NCBI RefSeq assembly: GCF_000308535.1
Contig: NZ_BAFW01000098.1
Span: 1-48,039, forward strand
Origin: Nocardia cerradoensis NBRC 101014
GTDB taxonomy: Bacteria > Actinomycetota > Actinomycetes > Mycobacteriales > Mycobacteriaceae
Length of the DNA stretch: 48,039 nt
Reading direction: 5' to 3'
Under the pieces are notes generated by a model. It was not told where the DNA came from. It saw nothing but the letters and a program-made list of their open reading frames with translations, and did no database searches. This document shows positions 16,368 to 26,972 of the stretch, one piece after another; the first letter of the stretch is position 1; every line of letters begins with the position of its first letter. A program made the translations under genes and the position numbers.

Positions 16368-17945
16368 CTAGGACCCCACGATCGACTGCTGGTCGACGGG
16401 TGGTGAATACACGTCGTTGTCCAGCTGCAACACCATGAACCCGTTGTCGTTGCAGGAGGTCCACAGCTGGCTGCCGTGCCATTCCGGGGGCGCGAAGCAC
16501 CAGTCGGAGGACACGTCGCCGAAGGCCAGCATCCCGGTGCGCGGCGACAAGGCCTGGGCCGGATCGAATTTGCCGTCCAGGATGGCGCGCGCCACCGAAA
16601 AGCCTTCCAGCGCGGGCGGTCCGATCAGGGAACCCAGCGCGTGCGGGGAGTTCCACAATTGCAGATTCTGTCCGGTGCGGGCCGGGGGATTGAAGTAGGC
16701 GATCTCGTGCACCCGGAACGGATCGCGCACATCGAACACCCGGATGCCGGACGATTCCCATCCGCAGGCCAGCGCCGTCGGATTCTCCGGACGGTCGGCC
16801 GCGCAGTAGTGCGGATCGTAGGAGAACACCGACCCGCCCATCGCGGAGGCGAGCATGCTGTCCTGGTTCTCCGGCAGATCGATCCGCAACTTGATCTTCG
16901 CGGCGACCTTCGGGTTGTTCTCGTCGGAGACGTCGACCAGTTTCACCCCGCCGGCTCCCGCCTCGTCGACGGTGAACAGATACGGTGTGCCGTCGTAGCT
17001 GACCGGCACACTGTGCTGGGTCGCCCAGCCGTCGGTCCAGAACACCCGGCCGATGTGGTTGACCTGCGGATTCGGATCGCGACGCTGCACCGCGCTGATA
17101 TCGAGCACGGTGAATCCGCCCAGTGCCGACAGATACATGCGGTTGCCGTCGGGGCTGATGCCGAAGCCGTGTGCCTCGATGCCGGTGAGTCCCTGCCAGA
17201 TCACGTGGGGGTTCGCCGGATCGGTGAGGTCGACCGCGCTGACGAATCCGGGCGCGATGCCGGAGGCCCAGTAGGTGCGGCCGTCGGGGGAGAAGCCGCC
17301 CTCGTGGGTGGTGATGGGCAGGGGCATGGTCAGGTTGGTGCCGGGTCCAGGGTTGAGCAGGCGTGGATGCGCACAGTCGGAGATGTCGTAGACCGACAGG
17401 TAGCCCGTGCCCTCCAGGAACGGAACTCCGGTGCCCACCAGCAGTTTCCGTGCGGTGTTGACCTTCAGGCTTTCCCAGGTGCCGGCCATCATCGCCGGTT
17501 CGGTGAGGGTGGTGCTCAACACCGGGTGCGCCGGGTCGGAGGCATCGATCACCTGCACGCCCTGCGCGGGACCGAGCAGATCGCCGGGGAAGAACGAGCC
17601 GGTGTAGGAGCAGTGATCGTAGGTGGTCGAGGTGATACCGGCGCCGTGCCCGGCATATCCGCCGACGAACGACATATTGCAGCTATAGCCCTGCGTGCTG
17701 CGACCGGAAGCGCGGTCGGCGGCCGGAACATCGCCCTGCATACCGGTTTCCGGCCGCGACCCCGGACCGCAGTCGGCCGGGGGCACCGCGACCTTGCCGA
17801 TATCGAGGAACTCCTGCACCTGGGTGGCGATATCGGATTGCAGATCCGCCGACGCGCCGCCGATCGGCAGGATCGCGGCCGCGAGTACGGCGGCGACCGC
17901 GGCGACGAGTGTTCTGGGCGTGCGTCTGCCAGAGCTCCGCGCCAT
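16368..17945 (-). CDS. Secreted LVIVD-repeat beta-propeller protein
   Basis: A protein of about 525 residues. It has a signal peptide (about 1-33: SGRRTPRTLVAAVAAVLAAA then GGASA), followed by a beta-propeller with repeated LVIVD-type strands: GVQVIDASDPAHP, LSVYDISDCAHP, SAVDLTDPANP, VLDISA, VKLVDVSDENNP, IRVFDVRDP and FMVLQLD. The cysteines (about eight) suit an extracytoplasmic disulfide-bonded protein. The ATG at 17945 gives a good signal peptide; the GTG at 17966 is in frame too. It is translationally coupled to the downstream DUF305 gene. The function is unknown; a surface propeller paired with a His-rich metal-binding partner is the notable context. Confidence 0.85.
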   Translation of the reverse strand: MARSSGRRTPRTLVAAVAAVLAAAILPIGGASADLQSDIATQVQEFLDIGKVAVPPADCGPGSRPETGMQGDVPAADRASGRSTQGYSCNMSFVGGYAGHGAGITSTTYDHCSYTGSFFPGDLLGPAQGVQVIDASDPAHPVLSTTLTEPAMMAGTWESLKVNTARKLLVGTGVPFLEGTGYLSVYDISDCAHPRLLNPGPGTNLTMPLPITTHEGGFSPDGRTYWASGIAPGFVSAVDLTDPANPHVIWQGLTGIEAHGFGISPDGNRMYLSALGGFTVLDISAVQRRDPNPQVNHIGRVFWTDGWATQHSVPVSYDGTPYLFTVDEAGAGGVKLVDVSDENNPKVAAKIKLRIDLPENQDSMLASAMGGSVFSYDPHYCAADRPENPTALACGWESSGIRVFDVRDPFRVHEIAYFNPPARTGQNLQLWNSPHALGSLIGPPALEGFSVARAILDGKFDPAQALSPRTGMLAFGDVSSDWCFAPPEWHGSQLWTSCNDNGFMVLQLDNDVYSPPVDQQSIVGS

Positions 17946-18135
17946 TGCGGGACCCCCACTTTCCACAGTGAAACGGGCTGGGCGTCACCACCGCCGAGAT
18001 AGTCGGTACCACCGGTTGCGGGCAACGCATCGAAACGGTAGCTCAGCCACCTTCTCATCGGGTCGGTTTTCGGAGAAAGCGGTCCGGCTGCTCCGAGCTG
18101 TTGCGCGGCAGCAACACGTGAGACAAACTCTGCGC

Positions 18136-18576
18136 ATGGGAATGAAACACGTTGCAGTCATATCGGGTGCGGTGGCTGCCGCGTTGAACGCCGGAGTGGG
18201 AATGGCTGCGGCAGCACCGAATCCGGCCGATACGCCCCGGCAGGCCGTCGCCCGCGCCTATATCGACGCGCTGGTTTCACACGATGCGAGTGCCGTGCCG
18301 TTCGCGCCGGACGCCACCCGTGTCGAAGCCGGGCTGAAAACCGGCTATTCGGGGCCGCAGCTGACTCAGGAACTGAATCACGGCATTCAGTATTCGGTAA
18401 TTCAGGATATTCGCGATCTGCGGATGACCGAATGCGGTGATGTGGTGACCGCACGGTATCTGCTCGACTCCGGTGTCGCCGGAGTGCGGCTGATGACCGT
18501 CGACATCACCGAAACCTTCGTCATTCCCGACGGCACCATCCACACCATCAACGCCACCATCGACCCGGTGGTGTGA
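18136..18576 (+). CDS. Secreted NTF2-like protein (DUF8021-like)
   Basis: A 146-residue protein with a signal peptide (about 1-26, ending AAAAPNPADT) followed by an NTF2/SnoaL-type cone fold: helix PRQAVARAYIDALVSHDASAV, the strand region FAPDATRVEAGLKTGY, and a final sheet VRLMTVDITETFVIPDG. The ATG at 18136 or the one six bases later could be the start. No catalytic residues can be assigned. It is followed after 58 bp by another NTF2-fold gene on the same strand, so the two may be co-expressed. Confidence 0.72.
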   Translation: MGMKHVAVISGAVAAALNAGVGMAAAAPNPADTPRQAVARAYIDALVSHDASAVPFAPDATRVEAGLKTGYSGPQLTQELNHGIQYSVIQDIRDLRMTECGDVVTARYLLDSGVAGVRLMTVDITETFVIPDGTIHTINATIDPVV

Positions 18577-18634
18577 CCGCGCGCGGCGCGGGATCGGAAA
18601 GCACCGGAACACAACCGGAGAGCGAGGAAAAGGT

Positions 18635-19108
18635 ATGTCCGACAACGATGAACCGCGGGCGGTAGTGCTGGGGCTGTGGGCGGCGCTGGCCCGGCGCGAC
18701 TGGGACGCGGTGGCCGCATCGCTCACCGAGGACTGTATCTACCTCGACGTGCCGACCGGTCCCACGCTGGCGGCGAAGGGACCCGCCGACACGGTCAAGC
18801 GCCTGCGCATCGGGCTGGCGGGGCTGGCCGAATACACCAATCACGACGGTCTGCTGGTCGCCGAGGGGCCGGACGTGATCTACGAGCACTCCGAAACCTG
18901 GGTGTGGCCGACCGGCGAGCGCGCCGAACTGCCCTTCGTCTCGGTCCACCGCGTGCGCGACGGGCGCGTCTCGCTGTGGAAGGACTACTGGAACTTCGAG
19001 ACGCTCACCTCGGCCGCGCCGTCGACCTGGCTGGCGGATTTCGCGGCGGCGGATATGTCGTGGATCTACGACGCCACGGCGGAATTGAGTATCCGGCGAG
19101 CGAGCTGA
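18635..19108 (+). CDS. NTF2/SnoaL-fold protein, limonene epoxide hydrolase-like
   Basis: A 157-residue protein. The order of elements (RAVVLGLWAALARRDWDAVAASLTEDCIYLDVPTGP, AKGPADTVKRL, ETWVWPTGERAELPFVSVHRVRDGRVSLWKDYWN) fits the nuclear transport factor 2 superfamily and the limonene-1,2-epoxide hydrolase/SnoaL branch. It is cytoplasmic, without a signal peptide. The ATG at 18635 follows GAGAGCGAGGAAAAGG. The reaction is not assignable from sequence. It converges on the next gene with a 16-bp gap. Confidence 0.75.
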   Translation: MSDNDEPRAVVLGLWAALARRDWDAVAASLTEDCIYLDVPTGPTLAAKGPADTVKRLRIGLAGLAEYTNHDGLLVAEGPDVIYEHSETWVWPTGERAELPFVSVHRVRDGRVSLWKDYWNFETLTSAAPSTWLADFAAADMSWIYDATAELSIRRAS

Positions 19109-19124
19109 ACCGCTGGGCGCGCGG

Positions 19125-20027
19125 TCAGGACGACGCGAGCAGTGCCCGGCAGCGGCCGAGCAGTTCGGTGCGCAGCGGCTCGGCCCGCCGGGCCAGCTCG
19201 GATTGCGCGCGGACGTATTCCGCACGGCCGCCGGGGGTTTCGATGGCGATCGGCCGATAGCCGTAGTCGGTGAGGTCGTAGGGGCTGGCGCGCATATCGA
19301 TTTCGCGGGCGGCGCAGGCGAGGGCGAAACAGTCCAGCAGGAGATCCGAATCGATCAGCGGCACCAGTTTGAACGCCCACTTGTACAGATCCATGCCCGC
19401 GTGCAGGCAGCCGGGCTGTTCCCGGCGGACCTGGTCCTCGCGCGTGAGCTGTTCGGTATTGCGTGGCGCGGCCTCGGGGGTGAAGAAGCGGAAGGCGTCG
19501 AAGTGCGTGCAGCGCAACGACATCGAATCGACCACGGCGTCGGTTCCGGCACGTCCCAGGCGCAGCGGGACCTGCCGGTGGCGCACGTCGTCGCTGCGGT
19601 AGACCATCGCCCATTCGTGTAATCCGAAGCAGGACAGGTGCGCCGGCCGGTCCGCGGTCGCCGACAGCAGGGCCGCGACGAAGTCCACGGTGTCGCGGCG
19701 GCGGTCGAGGAAGGCCGGGTCGGCGGTATGGACCGGTCCGCCGGGCGTCTCGACCCGGTGGTAGCCGCGGCGCTGCGCGTACTCCTCGGCGTCGGCCAGC
19801 GCCACGCCGAAGCCCGGATGCCAGCGGCGCAGCTGGGCCGGTTTGTGGCCGTAGTAGGTGAACAGGAAATCGATCACCGGATGTTTACCGCCGTGGGCGC
19901 GTTGGCGCAGGTACGGGCCGACCATATCGTCGACCCGTTCCCGATGCGCCTGCGCGCGGGCCCGCCACTGGTCCGGCGGCAGGACCCGAAGTCCTTGCGC
20001 CGCAGCCGGTGTCGCGTCCACGGTCAT
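19125..20027 (-). CDS. Conserved actinobacterial protein of unknown function (often labelled 3-methyladenine DNA glycosylase)
   Basis: A 300-residue soluble protein. It is recognisable by WRARAQAHRERVDDMV, HPVIDFLFTYYGHKPAQLRRWHPGFGV (about 50-75), CFGLHEWAMVYR (about 135) and QPGCLHAGMDLYKWAFKLVPLIDSDLLLDCF (about 210-240). I have seen close relatives labelled as 3-methyladenine DNA glycosylase, but no helix-hairpin-helix or AAG-type feature is visible, so the label is doubtful. Its ATG overlaps the stop of the upstream CBS gene by 4 bp (ATGA), making it the third gene of that operon. The clustered His, Asp and Glu suggest a metal or nucleotide site (weak inference). Confidence 0.7.
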   Translation of the reverse strand: MTVDATPAAAQGLRVLPPDQWRARAQAHRERVDDMVGPYLRQRAHGGKHPVIDFLFTYYGHKPAQLRRWHPGFGVALADAEEYAQRRGYHRVETPGGPVHTADPAFLDRRRDTVDFVAALLSATADRPAHLSCFGLHEWAMVYRSDDVRHRQVPLRLGRAGTDAVVDSMSLRCTHFDAFRFFTPEAAPRNTEQLTREDQVRREQPGCLHAGMDLYKWAFKLVPLIDSDLLLDCFALACAAREIDMRASPYDLTDYGYRPIAIETPGGRAEYVRAQSELARRAEPLRTELLGRCRALLASS

Positions 20028-21088
20028 TCCGCCACCCGGTGGGTGGCATCGCGCACGGTGCCCACGAACTCTTCCACCAGATCCTCGAGCGCGACGATGC
20101 CCACGGTATTGCCGCGGGTGTCGATGACCCGACCGAGATGGCTGTTGGTGCGGCGCAACCGGGCCAGCGCCTCGTAGAGGGTGGTGCCCATGCTCAGCGT
20201 CGGCAGCGGCCGGATATCGGTACGCGGGATCGGTGTCGAGGGTCCGGCCGAATCGTCGGCCACCTTGTCCAGCACGTCCTTGACATGCAGATAGCCCACC
20301 AGCGAGCCGTCGGTGGCGCGCACCGGATAGCGGGAGAAGCCGGTCTCGGCGACCGCGGATTCGATGTCGCCGAGGGTGGTGCCGTCACCGCGCAGCGGCA
20401 CACACCGCGTCTTGGCCAGCGGGACCATCACATCGGCGACGATGCGGTCGGTGGTGCCCAGCGCCTGGGTGAGGCGGCGATGCTCCTCCTCGTCGATGAG
20501 ACCTTCGGAGCGGGATTCGCCGATCATCTCCGCCAGCTCCACCGACGACACCGTCGCGTCGAGCTCGTCCTTCGGCTCGATGCGCAGCGCGCGCAGGGTG
20601 AGATTGGCGGCCAGGTTGTACAGGCCGATCAGCGGGCGGGCCAGGCGCAACCACCACAGCATGATCGGGACCAGCAGCAACGCCACCCGCTCCGGGCCGG
20701 CCAGGGCGATGTTCTTCGGGATCATCTCGCCCATCAACATGTGCAGGATCACCACGAGGCCCAGGGCCAATGCGAATCCCACCGGATGCAGCAGTTGATC
20801 CGGCACGCCGACCAGATCGAACGGGCGCTCGAGCAGATGCGCGATCGCCGGTTCGCCGATGCGGCCCAGCAGCAGCGAGCAGATGGTGATGCCCAGCTGG
20901 GCGGCGGCCAGCATCATCGACAGATGCTCGGCCGCGCCGATCACGGTGCCGGCACCCCGCTTGCCTTGGGCGGCAAGGGTTTCCAGCCGGTCGCGACGGG
21001 CGGAGATGAGCGCGAACTCGGCCCCGACGAAGAAGGCGTTGGCGCCGAGCAGGACGACGGTCAGCAACAGTCCGAACAGATCACCCAT
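20024..21088 (-). CDS. CBS/DUF21 (CNNM/CorC-type) membrane protein, short form (Rv1841c-like)
   Basis: A 354-residue protein. It has a DUF21/CNNM transmembrane domain (about 1-180) with the family mark FVGAEFALISARRDRLE, then ISALGEMIPKNIAL-like MGEMIPKNIALAGPERV, followed by a CBS pair (about 200-345; TRCVPLRGDGTTLGDIE, GNTVGIVALEDLVEEFVG). It lacks the C-terminal CorC_HlyC domain that its upstream paralogue has. CNNM relatives transport or regulate Mg2+; the annotation as haemolysin is historical. The ATG overlaps the end of the paralogue by 8 bp, so they are translated together and may form a heteromer. The next gene overlaps by 4 bp. Confidence 0.92.
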   Translation of the reverse strand: MGDLFGLLLTVVLLGANAFFVGAEFALISARRDRLETLAAQGKRGAGTVIGAAEHLSMMLAAAQLGITICSLLLGRIGEPAIAHLLERPFDLVGVPDQLLHPVGFALALGLVVILHMLMGEMIPKNIALAGPERVALLLVPIMLWWLRLARPLIGLYNLAANLTLRALRIEPKDELDATVSSVELAEMIGESRSEGLIDEEEHRRLTQALGTTDRIVADVMVPLAKTRCVPLRGDGTTLGDIESAVAETGFSRYPVRATDGSLVGYLHVKDVLDKVADDSAGPSTPIPRTDIRPLPTLSMGTTLYEALARLRRTNSHLGRVIDTRGNTVGIVALEDLVEEFVGTVRDATHRVAE

Positions 21089-22472
21089 GGCTGAGCTCCC
21101 ACGTCGTCACCGCATCGGCGTCCACCGGCTGCATCAGCACCCGGTCGATGCGTCGTCCGTCCATTCGTTCCACCCGGGCCAGCCAGCCGCCGTGAGTGTG
21201 CGGTTGCATCGCGTGCCCGTTGGTCGGGCTGGGGGTGGGCAGCAGCACCTCGTCGCCGGCCACCGGAATCCGGCCCAGGGTGGTCAGGACCAGTCCGCCG
21301 AGGGTGTCGTATTCACCCTCGGGCGCGTCGTAGCCGGTGGCCCGCGACACCTCGTCGATGCGCAACAGGCCGGAACAGTTCCAGCCCAGGGCGGTGCGGC
21401 GCACGTCGAGTTCCTCCTCGTCGTGCTCGTCGCGGACGTCGCCGAGGATCTCCTCGATGATGTCCTCCATGGTCACCAGGCCCGCGGTGCCGCCGTATTC
21501 GTCGACGACCAGGGCGAGCTGCATCCCGTCGGCGCGCACCCGTTCGAGCACGGTGTCACCGTCGAGGCTGGCGGGCACGATCGGCACCGGCCGCGCGATC
21601 GAGGACAGCGCGATCGTGCCGCGCTGCCCGCCCGGATACAGGAACGCCTGTTTGACGTGCACGATGCCGAGGGTGTTGTCCAGATCGCCGTCGATGACCG
21701 GAAAACGCGACAGTCCGGTGCGGCCGGCGGCGGCGATGAGCTCGGTGATGGTGTCGTTCTGATCCAGCGTTTCGATCTTCACCCGCGGCGTCATGAGGTC
21801 TTCGGCGCTGCGCTCACCGAACAGCAGTGAGCGGTCCACGACGAGGGCGGTGCGCTGATCGAGCGAGCCGCGCATGGCGGAGGTGCGCACCAGTGAACCC
21901 AATTCCTGTGGCGAGCGTGCCGACCGCAATTCCTCGGCCGGTTCGATGCCCAGCCGGCGGACCGCCCAGTTCGCGGCGCCGTTGAGCAGTTTGATCAGCC
22001 AGGAGAAGACCGTGGTGAACACGATCATCGGGCCGGCCGTCCACCGCGCGGTGGTCAGCGGTTTGGCGATCGCGATGTTCTTGGGGACGAGCTCGCCGTA
22101 GGTCATCGACAGCGAGGTCGCCAGTACCAGGGCGATCACCAGCGAAATGCCCTGTGCGGTGCCGGGGCCGGCGCCGAGTGCGGTGCAGATCGGCTCGATG
22201 AGCCGGGCCAGCACCGGTTCGGCGATATAACCGGTGACCAGGGTGGTGATGGTGATGCCGAGCTGCGAGCCCGACAGCTGGAACGACAAGGTGCGATGCG
22301 CGTGGCGAACCTGGCGGGCGCGACGGTCACCCTCGCGGGCGTGCGCCTCGACGGTGCTGCGCTCGAGTGCGGTGAGCGAGAATTCGGCAGCGACGAAGAT
22401 CGCCGTGCCCGCGGTGAGCGCGATGAACCCCAGCAGGCTGACGATGGTGAGCACTACGGACACGATCGGCAC
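21081..22472 (-). CDS. CBS/DUF21/CorC_HlyC membrane protein, long form (Rv1842c-like)
   Basis: A 463-residue protein. The DUF21/CNNM membrane domain (about 1-195; FVAAEFSLTALERSTVE, MTYGELVPKNIAIAKP) is followed by a CBS pair (about 215-345; EDLMTPRVKIETL, TAGLVTMEDIIEEILG) and a C-terminal CorC_HlyC domain (about 365-455; YDTLGGLVLTTLGRIPVAGDEV). The GTG at 22472 starts the hydrophobic first helix; its ribosome site is weak. It heads a three-gene overlapping operon and has an unusually long, structured upstream region. A Mg2+ transport or sensing role follows from the family; it is not shown here. Confidence 0.93.
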   Translation of the reverse strand: MPIVSVVLTIVSLLGFIALTAGTAIFVAAEFSLTALERSTVEAHAREGDRRARQVRHAHRTLSFQLSGSQLGITITTLVTGYIAEPVLARLIEPICTALGAGPGTAQGISLVIALVLATSLSMTYGELVPKNIAIAKPLTTARWTAGPMIVFTTVFSWLIKLLNGAANWAVRRLGIEPAEELRSARSPQELGSLVRTSAMRGSLDQRTALVVDRSLLFGERSAEDLMTPRVKIETLDQNDTITELIAAAGRTGLSRFPVIDGDLDNTLGIVHVKQAFLYPGGQRGTIALSSIARPVPIVPASLDGDTVLERVRADGMQLALVVDEYGGTAGLVTMEDIIEEILGDVRDEHDEEELDVRRTALGWNCSGLLRIDEVSRATGYDAPEGEYDTLGGLVLTTLGRIPVAGDEVLLPTPSPTNGHAMQPHTHGGWLARVERMDGRRIDRVLMQPVDADAVTTWELSHG

Positions 22473-22901
22473 CGCCCACCGGGTAACGGAGGATCTGCGG
22501 AGACGGAGGCGCCGGGTTGGTCACCCGGCTCGGTAGAGGAGCCCTCCTGTGTGGCGCCCTCGGACGCGGGTGACAACTGGTTCCTTTCGCAAGTGGACGA
22601 GCCGAACAACAACGCAATGCCGGTCGGCGGAGGTCCGCCGGTCGGCACAGCCTATGTTACCGGGATCCTCGCGGCGACCGAGCGGCACGGCGTGCCGCCG
22701 CCACGATCGCGCCGGGGCGCCTGCGGTGCGGCGGGTGAAATTTTCCGATGCCGCAGGTGGTGGAACAGTCCTGGACCGCTCGCGCCGGCCGAGCGTGTGC
22801 AGGGTCACCGATCCGGACGGCACGTGTTCACACCCCATGGGCGGGAGTCGCCGACCGGCGTCACCAACCTGAGGAAGGCGAAACCAGCCCGTGGGTAGGG
22901 A
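22473..22901 (-). other. 429-base structured leader/intergenic region upstream of the CBS operon
   Basis: No supported gene. On the minus strand it is the leader of the CBS/CorC operon. It holds a hairpin with CCGGGT (22512-22517), a 5-nt loop and ACCCGG (22523-22528), flanked by two GGCGCC words (22508-22513 and 22553-22558) that could pair as an alternative stem, and a further G/C hairpin at about 22619-22646 in which GCCGGTCGG also occurs as a direct repeat. No known riboswitch consensus is matched (M-box, ydaO and yybP-ykoY were considered). The far part (about 22700-22901) presumably holds the 3' end of guaB1 transcription; nothing specific is seen. Confidence 0.4.
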
Positions 22902-25404
<2,503 letters not shown>

Positions 25405-25550
25405 GCGCGCCTCCCCGTGGTGTCGGAGTGCTTACCCGATCGTAACGTGTTGGGACATAACGGACATCGCAGGGTGCGGGCGCGGCGGTACGCTGGCAGC
25501 CACCACCGGCGGTGAGGGTGGACAGGACGCGCGTATCCGGAGGAGACCCG

Positions 25551-26972
25551 ATGACGCGGTATCAGCAGACCCTCCACGGCCGGACCTACGCCTTCGACGG
25601 GCTGGTCGACCTGCTGGCGAAGGCGACACCGCTGCGCAGCGGCGACGAACTGGCCGGGTGCGCGGCGAGTTCGGACGCGGAGCGGGCCGCGGCGCAATGG
25701 GCGCTGGCCGAGGTGCCGCTGCGCGAATTCCTGAACGATCCGGTGGTGCCGTACGAGACCGACGAGATCACCCGGTTGATTCTCGACAACCATGATCGTG
25801 ACGCCTTCGCGACGATCGCGCACCTGTCCGTCGGCGGGCTGCGGGACTGGCTGCTCGCGGTGGCCGCCGGATCGGAGCCGGAACCGCCGGCAGCGGTATT
25901 GCGTTCCGTGGCAGCGGGTTTGACACCGGAGATGGTGGCGGCGGTGAGCAAACTGATGCGCAATCAGGATCTGATCGCGGTCGCGCGGGCCGCCGAGGTG
26001 CGCTCCGGTTTCCGCACCACCATCGGACTGCCGGGGCGGCTGGCCACCCGGTTGCAGCCGAATCACCCCACCGACGATCCGCGCGGAATCGCCGCGGCGG
26101 TACTCGACGGATTGCTGCTCGGCTGTGGGGATGCGGTGATCGGCGTGAATCCGGCGACCGACTCGCCGCGAGCCGCCGCCGAGCTGCTGACGCTGCTCGA
26201 CGACGTGCGGACCCGATTCGACATCCCGGTCCAGTCCTGCGTGCTCGCCCATGTGACCACCACACTGGGGCTGATCGAGGCCGGGGCGCCCGTGGATCTG
26301 GTCTTTCAGTCGGTCGCGGGGACCGAGGCGGCGAATGCGAGTTTCGGGGTGAATCTGTCGCTGCTGCGCGAGGCGAACGCCGCCGGACGGTCGCTGGGTC
26401 GCGGAACCGTCGGCGACAATGTGATGTATCTGGAAACCGGGCAGGGTTCGGCGCTGTCGGCGGGCGCGCATCTCGGTACCGGCGGCAGGCCCGTCGATCA
26501 GCAGACGCTCGAGGCGCGGGCATACGCGGTCGCGCGGGAACTGGAGCCGTTACTGGTCAACACGGTCGTCGGGTTCATCGGCCCGGAATATCTGTACGAC
26601 GGCAAACAGATCGTGCGGGCCGGGCTCGAAGATCACTTCTGCGGCAAACTGCTCGGCCTGCCGATGGGCGTCGACGTCTGCTACACCAACCACGCCGAGG
26701 CCGACCAAGACGATATGGACACCCTGCTGACGCTGCTCGGCGCGGCCGGCGTCGCGTTCGTGATCGCCGTGCCCGGCGCCGACGACGTGATGCTCGGCTA
26801 CCAGAGCCTGAGCTTCCACGACGCGCTGTACGTGCGCCGGCTGCTGGGACTCGCCCCCGCGCCCGAGTTCGAGCAGTGGCTGGCGGGGCTGGGCATGCTG
26901 GACGCGGCGGGCGGTATCGCCGCGGTGGAACCGCTGAGCTCGCCGCTGCGGGAACTGGCGGGTCCCCGATGA
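25551..26972 (+). CDS. eutB: Ethanolamine ammonia-lyase, large subunit
   Basis: A 473-residue protein, the usual size for EutB. It is the TIM-barrel catalytic subunit of the adenosylcobalamin-dependent enzyme that turns ethanolamine into acetaldehyde and ammonia. It begins TRYQQTLHGRTYAFDGLVDLLAKA, and contains LMRNQDLIAVARAAEV, LQPNHPTDDPRGIAAAVLDGLLLG, GVNPATDSP, GTEAANASFGVNLSLL and TNHAEADQDDMDTLL, all conserved in the family. The ATG at 25551 follows CCGGAGGAG. It overlaps eutC by 4 bp. No shell proteins, permease, reactivase or acetaldehyde dehydrogenase lies nearby, so this is a cytosolic, minimal system. Confidence 0.96.
   Translation: MTRYQQTLHGRTYAFDGLVDLLAKATPLRSGDELAGCAASSDAERAAAQWALAEVPLREFLNDPVVPYETDEITRLILDNHDRDAFATIAHLSVGGLRDWLLAVAAGSEPEPPAAVLRSVAAGLTPEMVAAVSKLMRNQDLIAVARAAEVRSGFRTTIGLPGRLATRLQPNHPTDDPRGIAAAVLDGLLLGCGDAVIGVNPATDSPRAAAELLTLLDDVRTRFDIPVQSCVLAHVTTTLGLIEAGAPVDLVFQSVAGTEAANASFGVNLSLLREANAAGRSLGRGTVGDNVMYLETGQGSALSAGAHLGTGGRPVDQQTLEARAYAVARELEPLLVNTVVGFIGPEYLYDGKQIVRAGLEDHFCGKLLGLPMGVDVCYTNHAEADQDDMDTLLTLLGAAGVAFVIAVPGADDVMLGYQSLSFHDALYVRRLLGLAPAPEFEQWLAGLGMLDAAGGIAAVEPLSSPLRELAGPR

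Noticed and set aside
16476..18002. 508-codon open frame antisense to the LVIVD gene
   Set aside because: Low-complexity shadow with no domain.
22473..22901. M-box, ydaO or yybP-ykoY riboswitch before the CBS operon
   Set aside because: None of the conserved words of these classes is present; kept only as an unassigned structured leader.
25405..25550. Cobalamin riboswitch before eutB
   Set aside because: No B12-box-like sequence in the 146-base gap.
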